Shown piece after piece: positions 54,671-62,619 of a stretch of 64,000 nucleotides of DNA (its first letter is position 1; every line of letters starts with the position of its first letter). The notes under the pieces were generated by a model. The model worked only from the letters and a program-made list of their open reading frames with translations, searched no databases and was not told where the DNA came from. Both the position numbers and the translations under genes were made by a program. The DNA comes from Terriglobia bacterium (GTDB lineage: Bacteria; Acidobacteriota; Terriglobia; Bryobacterales; UBA6623): contig VXMF01000013.1 of NCBI GenBank assembly GCA_009841225.1, positions 186,001-250,000 of the forward strand, read 5' to 3'.

Positions 54671-55834
54671 ATGAACAAGTTGCAGGTAGCGGTGATCGGG
54701 ACAGGATTCGTGGGCCGCGTCCACGTCGAGAACATCCGGAGGCAGGCTGATGCCGAAGTCGTGGCGATCGCGGACCAGACCGCCGACCTCGCGGCCCAGT
54801 TCGGGCAGATGCTGGGAATCGCCCGCACCTCGGGCGATTACCGCCAGCTGCTGGACGATCCGGCTATCGACGCGGTGCATATCTGCACGCCGAACCACAC
54901 GCATTTCGCGATCGCCCGCGACGCGATCACCGCCGGCAAGCACGTAATCTGCGAGAAGCCCCTTGCGATGACGTCCGCGGAAGCCCAGGGCTTGGTCGAC
55001 CTGGCGCGCTCGCGGGACATCGTGCACGCCACCAGCTACAACCTGCGCTTTTATCCGAACGTGGCGCAGATGCGGCGCATGGTTGCCACCGGGCAGGTGG
55101 GCGACGTATTGGCGGTGCAAGGCACCTACTCGCAGGACTGGCTGTTCTTCGACACGGACTACAACTGGCGGCTCGAGCCGGAGGTAGGCGGCAATTCGCG
55201 CGCCATGGCCGACATCGGCTCGCACTGGTGCGACCTGCTTGAACACGTCACCGGCAAGCGAATCCAAGCGGTGTGCGCGGAACTGGCTACGTTTCACCCG
55301 GTGCGCAAGAAGCCCAAGAAGCCGATCGAAACCTACGCGGGCAAGATGCTGGAGCCGGAAGACTACGAGGACCGCCCGATCACGACCGAAGACTTCGGCG
55401 CGATCCTGCTGCGCTTCGGCGACCGGGCGCGGGGAGCGCTGACGATCAACCAAGTCGCCGCAGGCCGCAAGAACCGGCTGCTTGTGGACATCTACGGCAC
55501 CAAGTGCGGCCTGTCCTGGGACGGGGAGCGGCCGAACGAACTGTGGATCGGGCGGCGCGACGGAAACAACGAGCTGCTGGTCAAGGATCCGTCACTGCTG
55601 GAAGAGCAGGCGCGCTCGTTTGCCGATCTGCCCGGCGGCCACGCGGAAGGCTACGCCGATACCTTCAAGCAATTCTTCCGCCGCTTCTACGCAGCCTGCC
55701 GCGACAAGTCGAAGGCCGGGCAGGTGCCGGGCTTCGATGCCGGACTGCGGCAACTGCGGCTGGTCGAGGCTGTGCTGCGCAGCCACCGCGAAGACGGGTG
55801 GGTAGAGGTCGACGCCGCGCGCGGGCACGACTAG
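54671..55834 (+). CDS. Gfo/Idh/MocA-family oxidoreductase
   Basis: 387 residues from the ATG at 54671 (a GTG lies just before it). The Rossmann motif is VAVIGTGFVGRVHVENI, and the family motif EKPLAMTSAEAQGLVDL follows at the end of the first domain. HVTGKRIQAVCAEL and the long C-terminal domain (ARGALTINQVAAGRKN) are typical. NAD(P)-dependent dehydrogenase of a sugar, sugar alcohol or inositol derivative. A sugar phosphate isomerase/epimerase gene follows 39 bp downstream, the frequent pairing in sugar catabolism. Confidence 0.93.
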   Translation: MNKLQVAVIGTGFVGRVHVENIRRQADAEVVAIADQTADLAAQFGQMLGIARTSGDYRQLLDDPAIDAVHICTPNHTHFAIARDAITAGKHVICEKPLAMTSAEAQGLVDLARSRDIVHATSYNLRFYPNVAQMRRMVATGQVGDVLAVQGTYSQDWLFFDTDYNWRLEPEVGGNSRAMADIGSHWCDLLEHVTGKRIQAVCAELATFHPVRKKPKKPIETYAGKMLEPEDYEDRPITTEDFGAILLRFGDRARGALTINQVAAGRKNRLLVDIYGTKCGLSWDGERPNELWIGRRDGNNELLVKDPSLLEEQARSFADLPGGHAEGYADTFKQFFRRFYAACRDKSKAGQVPGFDAGLRQLRLVEAVLRSHREDGWVEVDAARGHD

Positions 55835-55873
55835 AGGAGCCCGCGCTGCTGTAGACTACCGGAGGCGATTGAT

Positions 55874-56716
55874 ATGGAACCACTGCAGGTCGGCCTGATG
55901 TTCTGGACCGGCGGAGTGCTCGGGTTCGACGCTGCGCCCGACGAGATCGTGGAGTCCGTAGCCGCGTTCGGCGTGAGCTGCGGCCAGTTGGGAGTGCATG
56001 GCGCGGCGGACCTGTCTGCCGACGTAGCCGAGCAGTGGCGGGCGGCGCTGGACCGCGCCGAGCTCGAGATCGCGACAGCCTTCCTAAGCTTCGAGGGCGA
56101 GAGCTACGCCAGCATCCCGATCTGCGCGCAGACCGTGGGCTACGTGCCCCCTGCGACGCGCCGCGAGCGCGAGCAGCGGACCTATGCAGTGTCGGACTTC
56201 GCCCGCTCGCTCGGCATTCCCGGCATGGCGGCGCACATCGGCTGCCTGCCCGAGGATCCGCGCGATGCCGAGCACCGGGCCGTGCTCGAACTCGTGCGCC
56301 GCGTCTGCGACCACTGCGCGCGCAACGGCCAGACCTTCGCGCTCGAGACCGGGCAGGAGCCGGCGGAGGCCCTGCTGGAGTTCCTGCACGCCGTGGACCG
56401 ACCGAACGTGGGGGTCAATTTCGATCCCGCGAATATGATCCTGTACGGGTCCGGCGAGCCGATGGAGGCCCTGCGGACGCTCGGGGAGCAGGTCTTGACG
56501 GTGCATTGCAAGGACGGCACGTGGCCGGAGACGCAGGGCGAGTGGGGGCGGGAGACGCCACTTGGGGACGGCGACGTGGGCATGCAGCGGTACGTCCGCA
56601 CGCTGCGCGAGATCGGCTACGCCGGTCCCTTGGTCATCGAGCGCGAGATCGTCGGCGAAGAGCAGCGCGCCGACATCGGCAGGGCGATTGCCCTGCTCAA
56701 TCGCATCCGGGCCTGA
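55874..56716 (+). CDS. Sugar phosphate isomerase/epimerase (TIM barrel)
   Basis: 280 residues, no leader, so cytoplasmic. AP-endonuclease 2-like barrel with GMAAHIGCLPEDP, FALETGQEPAEALLEFL, the metal-site NVGVNFDPANMILYGSG, HCKDGTWP and PLVIEREIVG. It probably isomerises or epimerises the product of the adjacent oxidoreductase. It differs from the exported homologue at 37019. Same strand and 39 bp from the oxidoreductase gene. Confidence 0.9.
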   Translation: MEPLQVGLMFWTGGVLGFDAAPDEIVESVAAFGVSCGQLGVHGAADLSADVAEQWRAALDRAELEIATAFLSFEGESYASIPICAQTVGYVPPATRREREQRTYAVSDFARSLGIPGMAAHIGCLPEDPRDAEHRAVLELVRRVCDHCARNGQTFALETGQEPAEALLEFLHAVDRPNVGVNFDPANMILYGSGEPMEALRTLGEQVLTVHCKDGTWPETQGEWGRETPLGDGDVGMQRYVRTLREIGYAGPLVIEREIVGEEQRADIGRAIALLNRIRA

Positions 56717-56783
56717 ATTCCTGCACGGCGCTTGCACGTCATAGCCTTTGCGGCGGTTCACGCTGCTAAACTTCGATTCAGGC

Positions 56784-58025
56784 GTGTACAGAGGACTCGG
56801 ATTCGGCTTGGCTCTGTGCGTGACGGCGCTGCTGGGAGCCGACGCGCTGCGCGAGGCGGCGCAGGCACTGGAGAGCAACGATTTCGCCGGCGCTATCCCG
56901 CACCTAGAGGCGGCGCTCGAGGACGATCCCGCCAACGTCAACGCCCGCTTCAACCTCGCCTACGCGCGCCAGGCGACCGGCAACACCGCCAGCGCGATCC
57001 AGCACTACCAAGTCATCGCCGAGCAACAGCCGGACCTGATCCCGGCGCGACAGAATCTGGCGACCCTGCTCATGCAGGCGGGCAGGTTCGCAGACGCGGC
57101 GCACCACTACGAAGCCATCGCAGAGGCGCGGCCGGAGAACCTGCAGGCCCTGCGGTTGGCCGCCTCGGCCCACAGCCAAGCCGGAGACGCCGAACTGGCC
57201 CGCGCCGCCTTCCAGCGCGTCTTGGAGATGGACGGCACGTCGCTGGACGCGACGCTGGGGCTGGCGGGTGCGCTGGCAGAGCTCGGCAGGTTGCACGAAG
57301 CAGTGCCGCACTACTTGCGAGCGGTGCAACTGGACCCGAGCGCCGAAGGCGCGCTGCTCGAGATCGCCAAGCGGCTGGAAGAATCAGGCTCCAAGCAGGA
57401 TGCCCTCCAGCTGTATCGGCGGTACGCGCGGAATCGGCCCGACAACGCCGCCGTCCAGGAGGAGATTGGCGTCCTGTTGCTCGAGAGCGGCAACCTGCGA
57501 GCTGCCACGCAGGCGCTAGAGCGAGCCGTGCAACTTGAGCCGCAATCCAAGCGGCACGCCGCTCTGGGCGAAGCCTATCGCCAGGCTGGCAACGTAGAGG
57601 CTGCTCGGGAACAGCTCAGCTTGGCGGCCAAGTCTGCACCGGGTGATGCAAAGGCCCGCTTGCGCTACGCGAACTCGCTGCTGCAACAGCAGGAGTACGA
57701 GCGCGCTTCGCGCGAATACGTGGCCTCGCTTGAGGTCGATCCGGGCAGCCCAGACGCGTGGAACGGTCTGGCCTTCGCCATGTACCGGCTCGGTAACTTC
57801 CCGGCGGCGCTCCGCGCCTTGATGGAGGCGGAGCAGCTCGGCCCGCCGCTGGCTGCGAGCGTGTACCTGCGGGCGCTCTGCCAAGACAGTTTGCAGCTCT
57901 ACGAGGAAGCGCAGGATTCATATCGTGCCTTCTTGGCTCTGAATGCGGAGACGGAGATGCAGGAAGAGACCTGGAAGGCGACCCAGCGCCTCAAGACGAT
58001 TGCCAAGGTGTTGGAGAAGCGGTGA
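56784..58025 (+). CDS. Secreted TPR protein coupled to two small secreted proteins
   Basis: 413 residues from a GTG at 56784, giving a good leader (GLGFGLALCVTALLGADA); a TTG at 56748 is possible. About ten TPRs follow (AIPHLEAALEDDPANVNARFNLAYARQATGN; AVPHYLRAVQLDPSAEGALLEIAKRLEESGS). Its stop overlaps the GTG of the next gene (GTGA), which shows translational coupling. Function unknown; a scaffold for its neighbours is plausible. Confidence 0.83.
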   Translation: MYRGLGFGLALCVTALLGADALREAAQALESNDFAGAIPHLEAALEDDPANVNARFNLAYARQATGNTASAIQHYQVIAEQQPDLIPARQNLATLLMQAGRFADAAHHYEAIAEARPENLQALRLAASAHSQAGDAELARAAFQRVLEMDGTSLDATLGLAGALAELGRLHEAVPHYLRAVQLDPSAEGALLEIAKRLEESGSKQDALQLYRRYARNRPDNAAVQEEIGVLLLESGNLRAATQALERAVQLEPQSKRHAALGEAYRQAGNVEAAREQLSLAAKSAPGDAKARLRYANSLLQQQEYERASREYVASLEVDPGSPDAWNGLAFAMYRLGNFPAALRALMEAEQLGPPLAASVYLRALCQDSLQLYEEAQDSYRAFLALNAETEMQEETWKATQRLKTIAKVLEKR

Positions 58026-58471
58026 GGTTCGGCGTCCGCCTTGCGCTGCTTTCGGGCATGGCAGTGCTGTGTTGCTTGGGGGCGCAGCGCGGCAGTCTGG
58101 CGGAAATCGAGGCTATCGCAGATCGGGAAACCCGCTCGCGCCGGGCCTTGGCGTTCGCGTCCGGCCAACTGGACATAGTCAGCAAGGCCTATCGAGACGA
58201 CGATCTGGCAGCCGGGCGCCAAGCGCTCGAGAATATGGGAGAAGCGGTGGACTTGGCGGTGAGTTCGCTCGAGGCGACCGGCAAGTACGCCCGGCGACAC
58301 CCGCGGCACTTCAAGCACGCCGAGATCCAGACCCGCAAGCTGCTCGTGCAGCTGAAGCAGCTGCAAAGCAAGCTGTACCTTGGCGACCAAGCCGACTTCG
58401 ACGGGATCATCGAGCGGATCGAGGCGGCGAACGCTAGGCTGCTGCGGGGTCTGATGGGACCGAAGGAATGA
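58022..58471 (+). CDS. Small secreted helical protein of unknown function
   Basis: 149 residues from a GTG overlapping the preceding stop. A leader (LALLSGMAVLCCLGAQ) is followed by a mature part rich in long charged helices, such as ALENMGEAVDLAVSSLEATG and HAEIQTRKLLVQLKQLQSKL. I do not recognise a named family. Coupling to the TPR gene and a similar secreted protein 100 bp downstream suggest a small export-related unit. Confidence 0.7.
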   Translation: MRFGVRLALLSGMAVLCCLGAQRGSLAEIEAIADRETRSRRALAFASGQLDIVSKAYRDDDLAAGRQALENMGEAVDLAVSSLEATGKYARRHPRHFKHAEIQTRKLLVQLKQLQSKLYLGDQADFDGIIERIEAANARLLRGLMGPKE

Positions 58472-58571
58472 GCGCCGCCCAGTCCGGCCCGTGATCCTCG
58501 ATCAAGCGGGCAGCCGCCCGGCAGGGGGAGTTGGCATCGGCAGCCCAAACCATTAGAGTTAGGGGAGCGCG

Positions 58572-59231
58572 ATGCCGACCCGACTCATACTCGCGATCCT
58601 CTGCACGCTCGTCCCGGCCTTGGGGCAGGAGCTGCCTCGCAACCGAGAGTTCCTGACCGACTACGAGATCGAAGTCCTGCGAGACAGCCAGGAGCTGGAC
58701 AAGCGCATGAGCGCGTACGCGAAGTTCGCGGCGTTGCGCCTCGAGCTGATCGAACAGGCCCTCACGGAAGAAGAAGCCGGACGCGGCGCCAAGATCCACC
58801 GCTCCCTGACAGAGTATTCGTCGATCATTCAAGCCGTCGATGACGTCATCGACGACGCACTGCTGCGCAACAAGAAGCTCGACGGGGCATTGGAGGCCCT
58901 GCTCAAGGCCGAGCAGGTGTTCGCCGCGCGCTTGGCCGCGATCGCTGCGACCGACGCCGAGGACGCGTGGCGCTATGAATTCGTGCTGGAAGACGCCATC
59001 GGCATCACCGATGACAGCTTGGAGCTGCTGGCCGAAGACCTGGGCGTAAGGAAGCGCACTGTGGTCCTGCAAGAAGAGACCGAGAAGCGGCGCCAGAAGG
59101 AGCGCATGGCACCGGAACGGCGCAAGGAAGTCGAGCAGGCCAGCGAGCAAGAAGCTGCTGAACAGGCCGACAGAGAGCGCAAGCGCCCGTCCCTGCTGCG
59201 GCCGGGCGAGAAGCTGGGCGGGAACCGCTGA
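58572..59231 (+). CDS. Secreted helical/coiled-coil protein of unknown function
   Basis: 219 residues. Leader (LILAILCTLVPALGQ), then an alpha-helical mature part (AVDDVIDDALLRNKKLDGALEALLKAEQVFAARLAAI) and a charged, coiled-coil-like tail (EEETEKRRQKERMAPERRKE-type). No recognised domain. It may partner the previous small protein, since the two have similar length scale, leader and helix content. It converges with the S8 protease gene, 13 bp apart. Confidence 0.68.
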   Translation: MPTRLILAILCTLVPALGQELPRNREFLTDYEIEVLRDSQELDKRMSAYAKFAALRLELIEQALTEEEAGRGAKIHRSLTEYSSIIQAVDDVIDDALLRNKKLDGALEALLKAEQVFAARLAAIAATDAEDAWRYEFVLEDAIGITDDSLELLAEDLGVRKRTVVLQEETEKRRQKERMAPERRKEVEQASEQEAAEQADRERKRPSLLRPGEKLGGNR

Positions 59232-59244
59232 TCTGGCCGGTCGG

Positions 59245-62200
59245 TCACCTGACCGCCACGGACACGGTATTGCTGTGCGCGCCGTGCATCGACACGGCCA
59301 AGTCCGCGTTGCCACTGGGCAGGCCGGCCGGAACGACGAATTCGATCTGAGACATGCCTGCGATGCCCGGAACGGACCCCGAGTAGGTCACCGATGCCAG
59401 GACTCCTCCGACCATGACTACCGGAGCGTGGACAGTCTCCGATCTGTCGGCCGCGGCCGTGCCAGACTGCAATTCCTGCCCATAGGGCCCGGCGCCGGTC
59501 AGGTAGATGGTCACCTGATCGCCTGCGGCCACGGGGGCGGCGGGGGTGACCGGCCTGCCGTCAGCGTAAAAGGCAGCCGAGAGGCTCTCGCCCTCGGTGA
59601 CATAAACATAGACCCCCGGAGCTACATCGGCCAGATTGACCACGAAGGGATCGGCCGCCAGCTCCAGCCCATCGCGCGTGCGGACACGCACCTTGGCGTA
59701 GGCGAAGTTGAGGCCCGCCAACTCCCAAGGGACTTGGACGCCCAGGCGATCGGAGCGGGTCAGGAAGACGCGCGCGGGCTCGCTCACGCCCAGTTCTGGA
59801 TAGTCGAAGCTGACACTCACCGATTTGAGGGCAACCGGCAGCGGGGAGTGCAGCGCCTCGCCCGCGAATTCAGCAAGCGCGCTTCCGAAGATCGTGGCCA
59901 GCGATCCGGGCGCAACCGGCTGGCCTGGCGCGTGGCTGGCGTCGTTGACGATCTCGTCGATGCGCGGGCGCAACAGGTCCGCAGTGAACTCGAACCGGAC
60001 CTTCTCGCCGCCAACGTAGGCCTCCACCGCCTGCGGTGTTGCAGACGGACCGAACTCGACCTCGGCAACCGCCAAGCCGTACGTGTCGGTCACCCGTTCC
60101 GCAGAGAGAATCCGCGCGTCGCCCTCCACAACGGCGAACTCGACCGGTTGGCCGGACACCGGAGCGCCGTTGCGATCCACGAACTTGCCGACCAGATGTT
60201 CAGTCCTGCTCTCGCCGGCGAATCCCCTCCGCTCCACCGGAGCGATCGCGTAGGCGTCTTGCGGCACGTTGTCGCCCACCACGTACAGAAACGGCACGCG
60301 AAGCGCGTCCGGACGGCCGTTGCGCGTGATCAGCAGGTGCCCCTCGTACGATCCGGGTGCCGGCAGCAGGCCTTCCAGCGACGCCCTCACCGCGGCGTAC
60401 TGGTCCGGCAGGAGGCGAAACTCGATATCGCTGAATCCGTCAAGATTGACCGCGGCCCGGGCATCGTAGTCTCTGGCAACGACCGCGACACGGTACGTCT
60501 GGGCTTGGCCCGAGCGGTTGGTAATGAAGATCTCTTGCCACACCGGCAGTGATGCAGCGCTGAAGCTCCCGAAGCCGATCGTCGGAGGCTCCACCGTTGC
60601 GATCGGATCGAGGGCCGCTTCAAGGTCCACCAATCCGGCGCCGACGGAGCCCACGCGCGCCATCGCGCCGTCCTCGATCACAGACCCTGCCGCAGTGTTG
60701 ACGAGGGCGGACGCCACCTCGCGGGCTGTCCAAGTCGGATTTCGCTGCCAGACCAATGCAGCTCCGCCGGCGATCACCGGCGCAGCCAAGCTAGTGCCCT
60801 GCACCTGACGGTACCCGCTGGGGTTGAAGCCGCTCGGCCTTGCATCGAGCCAAGTGTCGGCGGTGTAGACGCCGACTCCCGGTGCCGCCACGTCAGGCTT
60901 GAGATTCAGACCGGGAGTGGGTCCGCGCGAACTGAAGCCGGCCATTTGCGTCGCATCTGCCAAGCGCTGCATCGGCGTGGGATCGAGTGTCAATTGCGCC
61001 GCCGCCCCACTCAAACGCTGAACAAGCGCAGAACCGTCGGAGGCCGAGATGAAGTAGGCAGGAATGTCCGTGTCCTGCAGCGCCCCCATCTCGACCAGCG
61101 TTCCCGACGGTTCACTGTCGAGGACGACCACGCCGACCGCGCCAGCGCTTGTGGCGTGCTCGACCTTGTCGACGAACCAGCAGTCGCCGCCGCGTTTCGC
61201 AACCACGATGCTGCCTACGAGAGCGCCGTCAGGAAACGGCTGGCAGGCGTCCGGGTTCTCGAAGCGTTCCGCGAGCGCCGCCGGGGCCGTCAGCGATTCG
61301 GCCAATACAGGGCCCGTGCCCGTCAACGCGGCGTACGAAAGACCTCCGAACTGCACGCTCTGCTGCAGCTGCCTCGCGTTGGCAGTGGCAGCGACTGCAA
61401 TCACATCGGGCGCGACGGCGGGCGAGGAAATCGTGTTGCGCGTCGGCCGATCCTGACCTCCGATCTGACCCGAGTTGCCGGCGGCTGCGACAACGACGCG
61501 CCCGAAATCGAATACGGCGCTCTGGGCGGCAACCGCCAAGGGATCGCAGTTATTCCCGAGCAGGTCGCCGCAGTCGGTACCGTGAGAGTTCCAAGGATGG
61601 GTCGCGACCTGACCGATGCTCAGATTGAGAACGTCCATGCCGTCCACGACGGCGTCATCAATCGCCGCAATCAGCGCTTGGGAGCTGGCCGAGGATTTGA
61701 TCCCGGGCGTGCCGGTCACCTTGTATACGCCGAGATAGGCCCTCGGAGCGATCCCTTCGAGGGGTCCGGCCGGCGACTCGACGCGCTTGCCCGCGGCCAC
61801 CATCGCGACAGCCGTACCGTGACCGCTGAAGTCGACCGGCGAATTGTCATCCGGCGTGGAGCTCGCAGGATCCCCCGAATTCTGCAACTGCATGTAGCTG
61901 CGGATCGCCACGATCTTGCGGCTGGCGAGCGCCAAGTCTTCCGGCCTGCCCTTGGGATAGCCGGTCAGCTCCGGCAGGGAGTCGTCCTGAAAGGCCGGAT
62001 GGAGGAAATCCAGGCCGGAATCGATGATTGCGATCTTGACGCCCTCGCCCGTGGCGGCGAGGCCCGACGGCCGCAGCTTGGCAGCATTCAAGCCGGTTAC
62101 GTCGGCCACACTGTCAAGCTTGACTTCGAAGTCGCGGCTCGGGATTACGCTCTTCACGCCGGGAATGGACTCGAACGCCTCGGCTTGCGCCACGGTGGCG

Positions 62201-62523
62201 CGGACGAATACCGCATTGAGCACGTTATGGACGCTGCCAAGGACCGTGGCTCCGCCCGCCTCCAGCGCCGTCACGACCGGTTCTTGCGTGGCCGCCACGG
62301 CCCGAGCCATGACCGCGAAACTGGACGCCGAAACCCGTCCCGGCAGGCGCCTGTCGGCCTTCCCGCGGGCCAGGGACAAGCGCTTTCCGGTCCCGGGCGC
62401 GTCCAAGACCACCGTGTAGCGAGCGACGCGCTCGGCCTTCGCCGCCAGCGGGAGCCAGCCGGCAAGCAGGCAGACAGTCAGAGCAACCGCCGTTCGAAGC
62501 GTGGGGCCTGCTCGCCGCATCAT
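59245..62523 (-). CDS. Secreted subtilisin-like S8 protease with PA and Solibacter-type C-terminal (TIGR03437-like) domain
   Basis: 1092 residues from the ATG at 62523, with a GGGAG site four bases upstream (a second ATG follows directly). Leader ends near PLAAKA. The catalytic triad is D168 in IIDSGLDFLHP, H235 in FSGHGTAVAMV and S578 in QGTSLAAPV; the oxyanion Asn is in AAAGNSG (about 350). A PA-like insert lies around 405-515. The last 220 residues, from VNDASHAPGQPVAPGSLATIFG, are the domain catalogued as TIGR03437, known mainly from Solibacter-like bacteria. It should be an extracellular protease. Confidence 0.93.
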   Translation of the reverse strand: MMRRAGPTLRTAVALTVCLLAGWLPLAAKAERVARYTVVLDAPGTGKRLSLARGKADRRLPGRVSASSFAVMARAVAATQEPVVTALEAGGATVLGSVHNVLNAVFVRATVAQAEAFESIPGVKSVIPSRDFEVKLDSVADVTGLNAAKLRPSGLAATGEGVKIAIIDSGLDFLHPAFQDDSLPELTGYPKGRPEDLALASRKIVAIRSYMQLQNSGDPASSTPDDNSPVDFSGHGTAVAMVAAGKRVESPAGPLEGIAPRAYLGVYKVTGTPGIKSSASSQALIAAIDDAVVDGMDVLNLSIGQVATHPWNSHGTDCGDLLGNNCDPLAVAAQSAVFDFGRVVVAAAGNSGQIGGQDRPTRNTISSPAVAPDVIAVAATANARQLQQSVQFGGLSYAALTGTGPVLAESLTAPAALAERFENPDACQPFPDGALVGSIVVAKRGGDCWFVDKVEHATSAGAVGVVVLDSEPSGTLVEMGALQDTDIPAYFISASDGSALVQRLSGAAAQLTLDPTPMQRLADATQMAGFSSRGPTPGLNLKPDVAAPGVGVYTADTWLDARPSGFNPSGYRQVQGTSLAAPVIAGGAALVWQRNPTWTAREVASALVNTAAGSVIEDGAMARVGSVGAGLVDLEAALDPIATVEPPTIGFGSFSAASLPVWQEIFITNRSGQAQTYRVAVVARDYDARAAVNLDGFSDIEFRLLPDQYAAVRASLEGLLPAPGSYEGHLLITRNGRPDALRVPFLYVVGDNVPQDAYAIAPVERRGFAGESRTEHLVGKFVDRNGAPVSGQPVEFAVVEGDARILSAERVTDTYGLAVAEVEFGPSATPQAVEAYVGGEKVRFEFTADLLRPRIDEIVNDASHAPGQPVAPGSLATIFGSALAEFAGEALHSPLPVALKSVSVSFDYPELGVSEPARVFLTRSDRLGVQVPWELAGLNFAYAKVRVRTRDGLELAADPFVVNLADVAPGVYVYVTEGESLSAAFYADGRPVTPAAPVAAGDQVTIYLTGAGPYGQELQSGTAAADRSETVHAPVVMVGGVLASVTYSGSVPGIAGMSQIEFVVPAGLPSGNADLAVSMHGAHSNTVSVAVR

Positions 62524-62619
62524 GAATCTCCCGTGTCGAACTCGTAGGACGGAACTCCGAACCGTGCGGTTTCCGGACAGGGCCTCGGCCAAGGGCTGCA
62601 TCCGTACAATGGGGACGCG

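Noticed and set aside
60946..62547. Plus-strand frame of 533 codons opposite the S8 protease
   Set aside because: Antisense to a protease with complete catalytic triad; composition explained by third-position GC bias.
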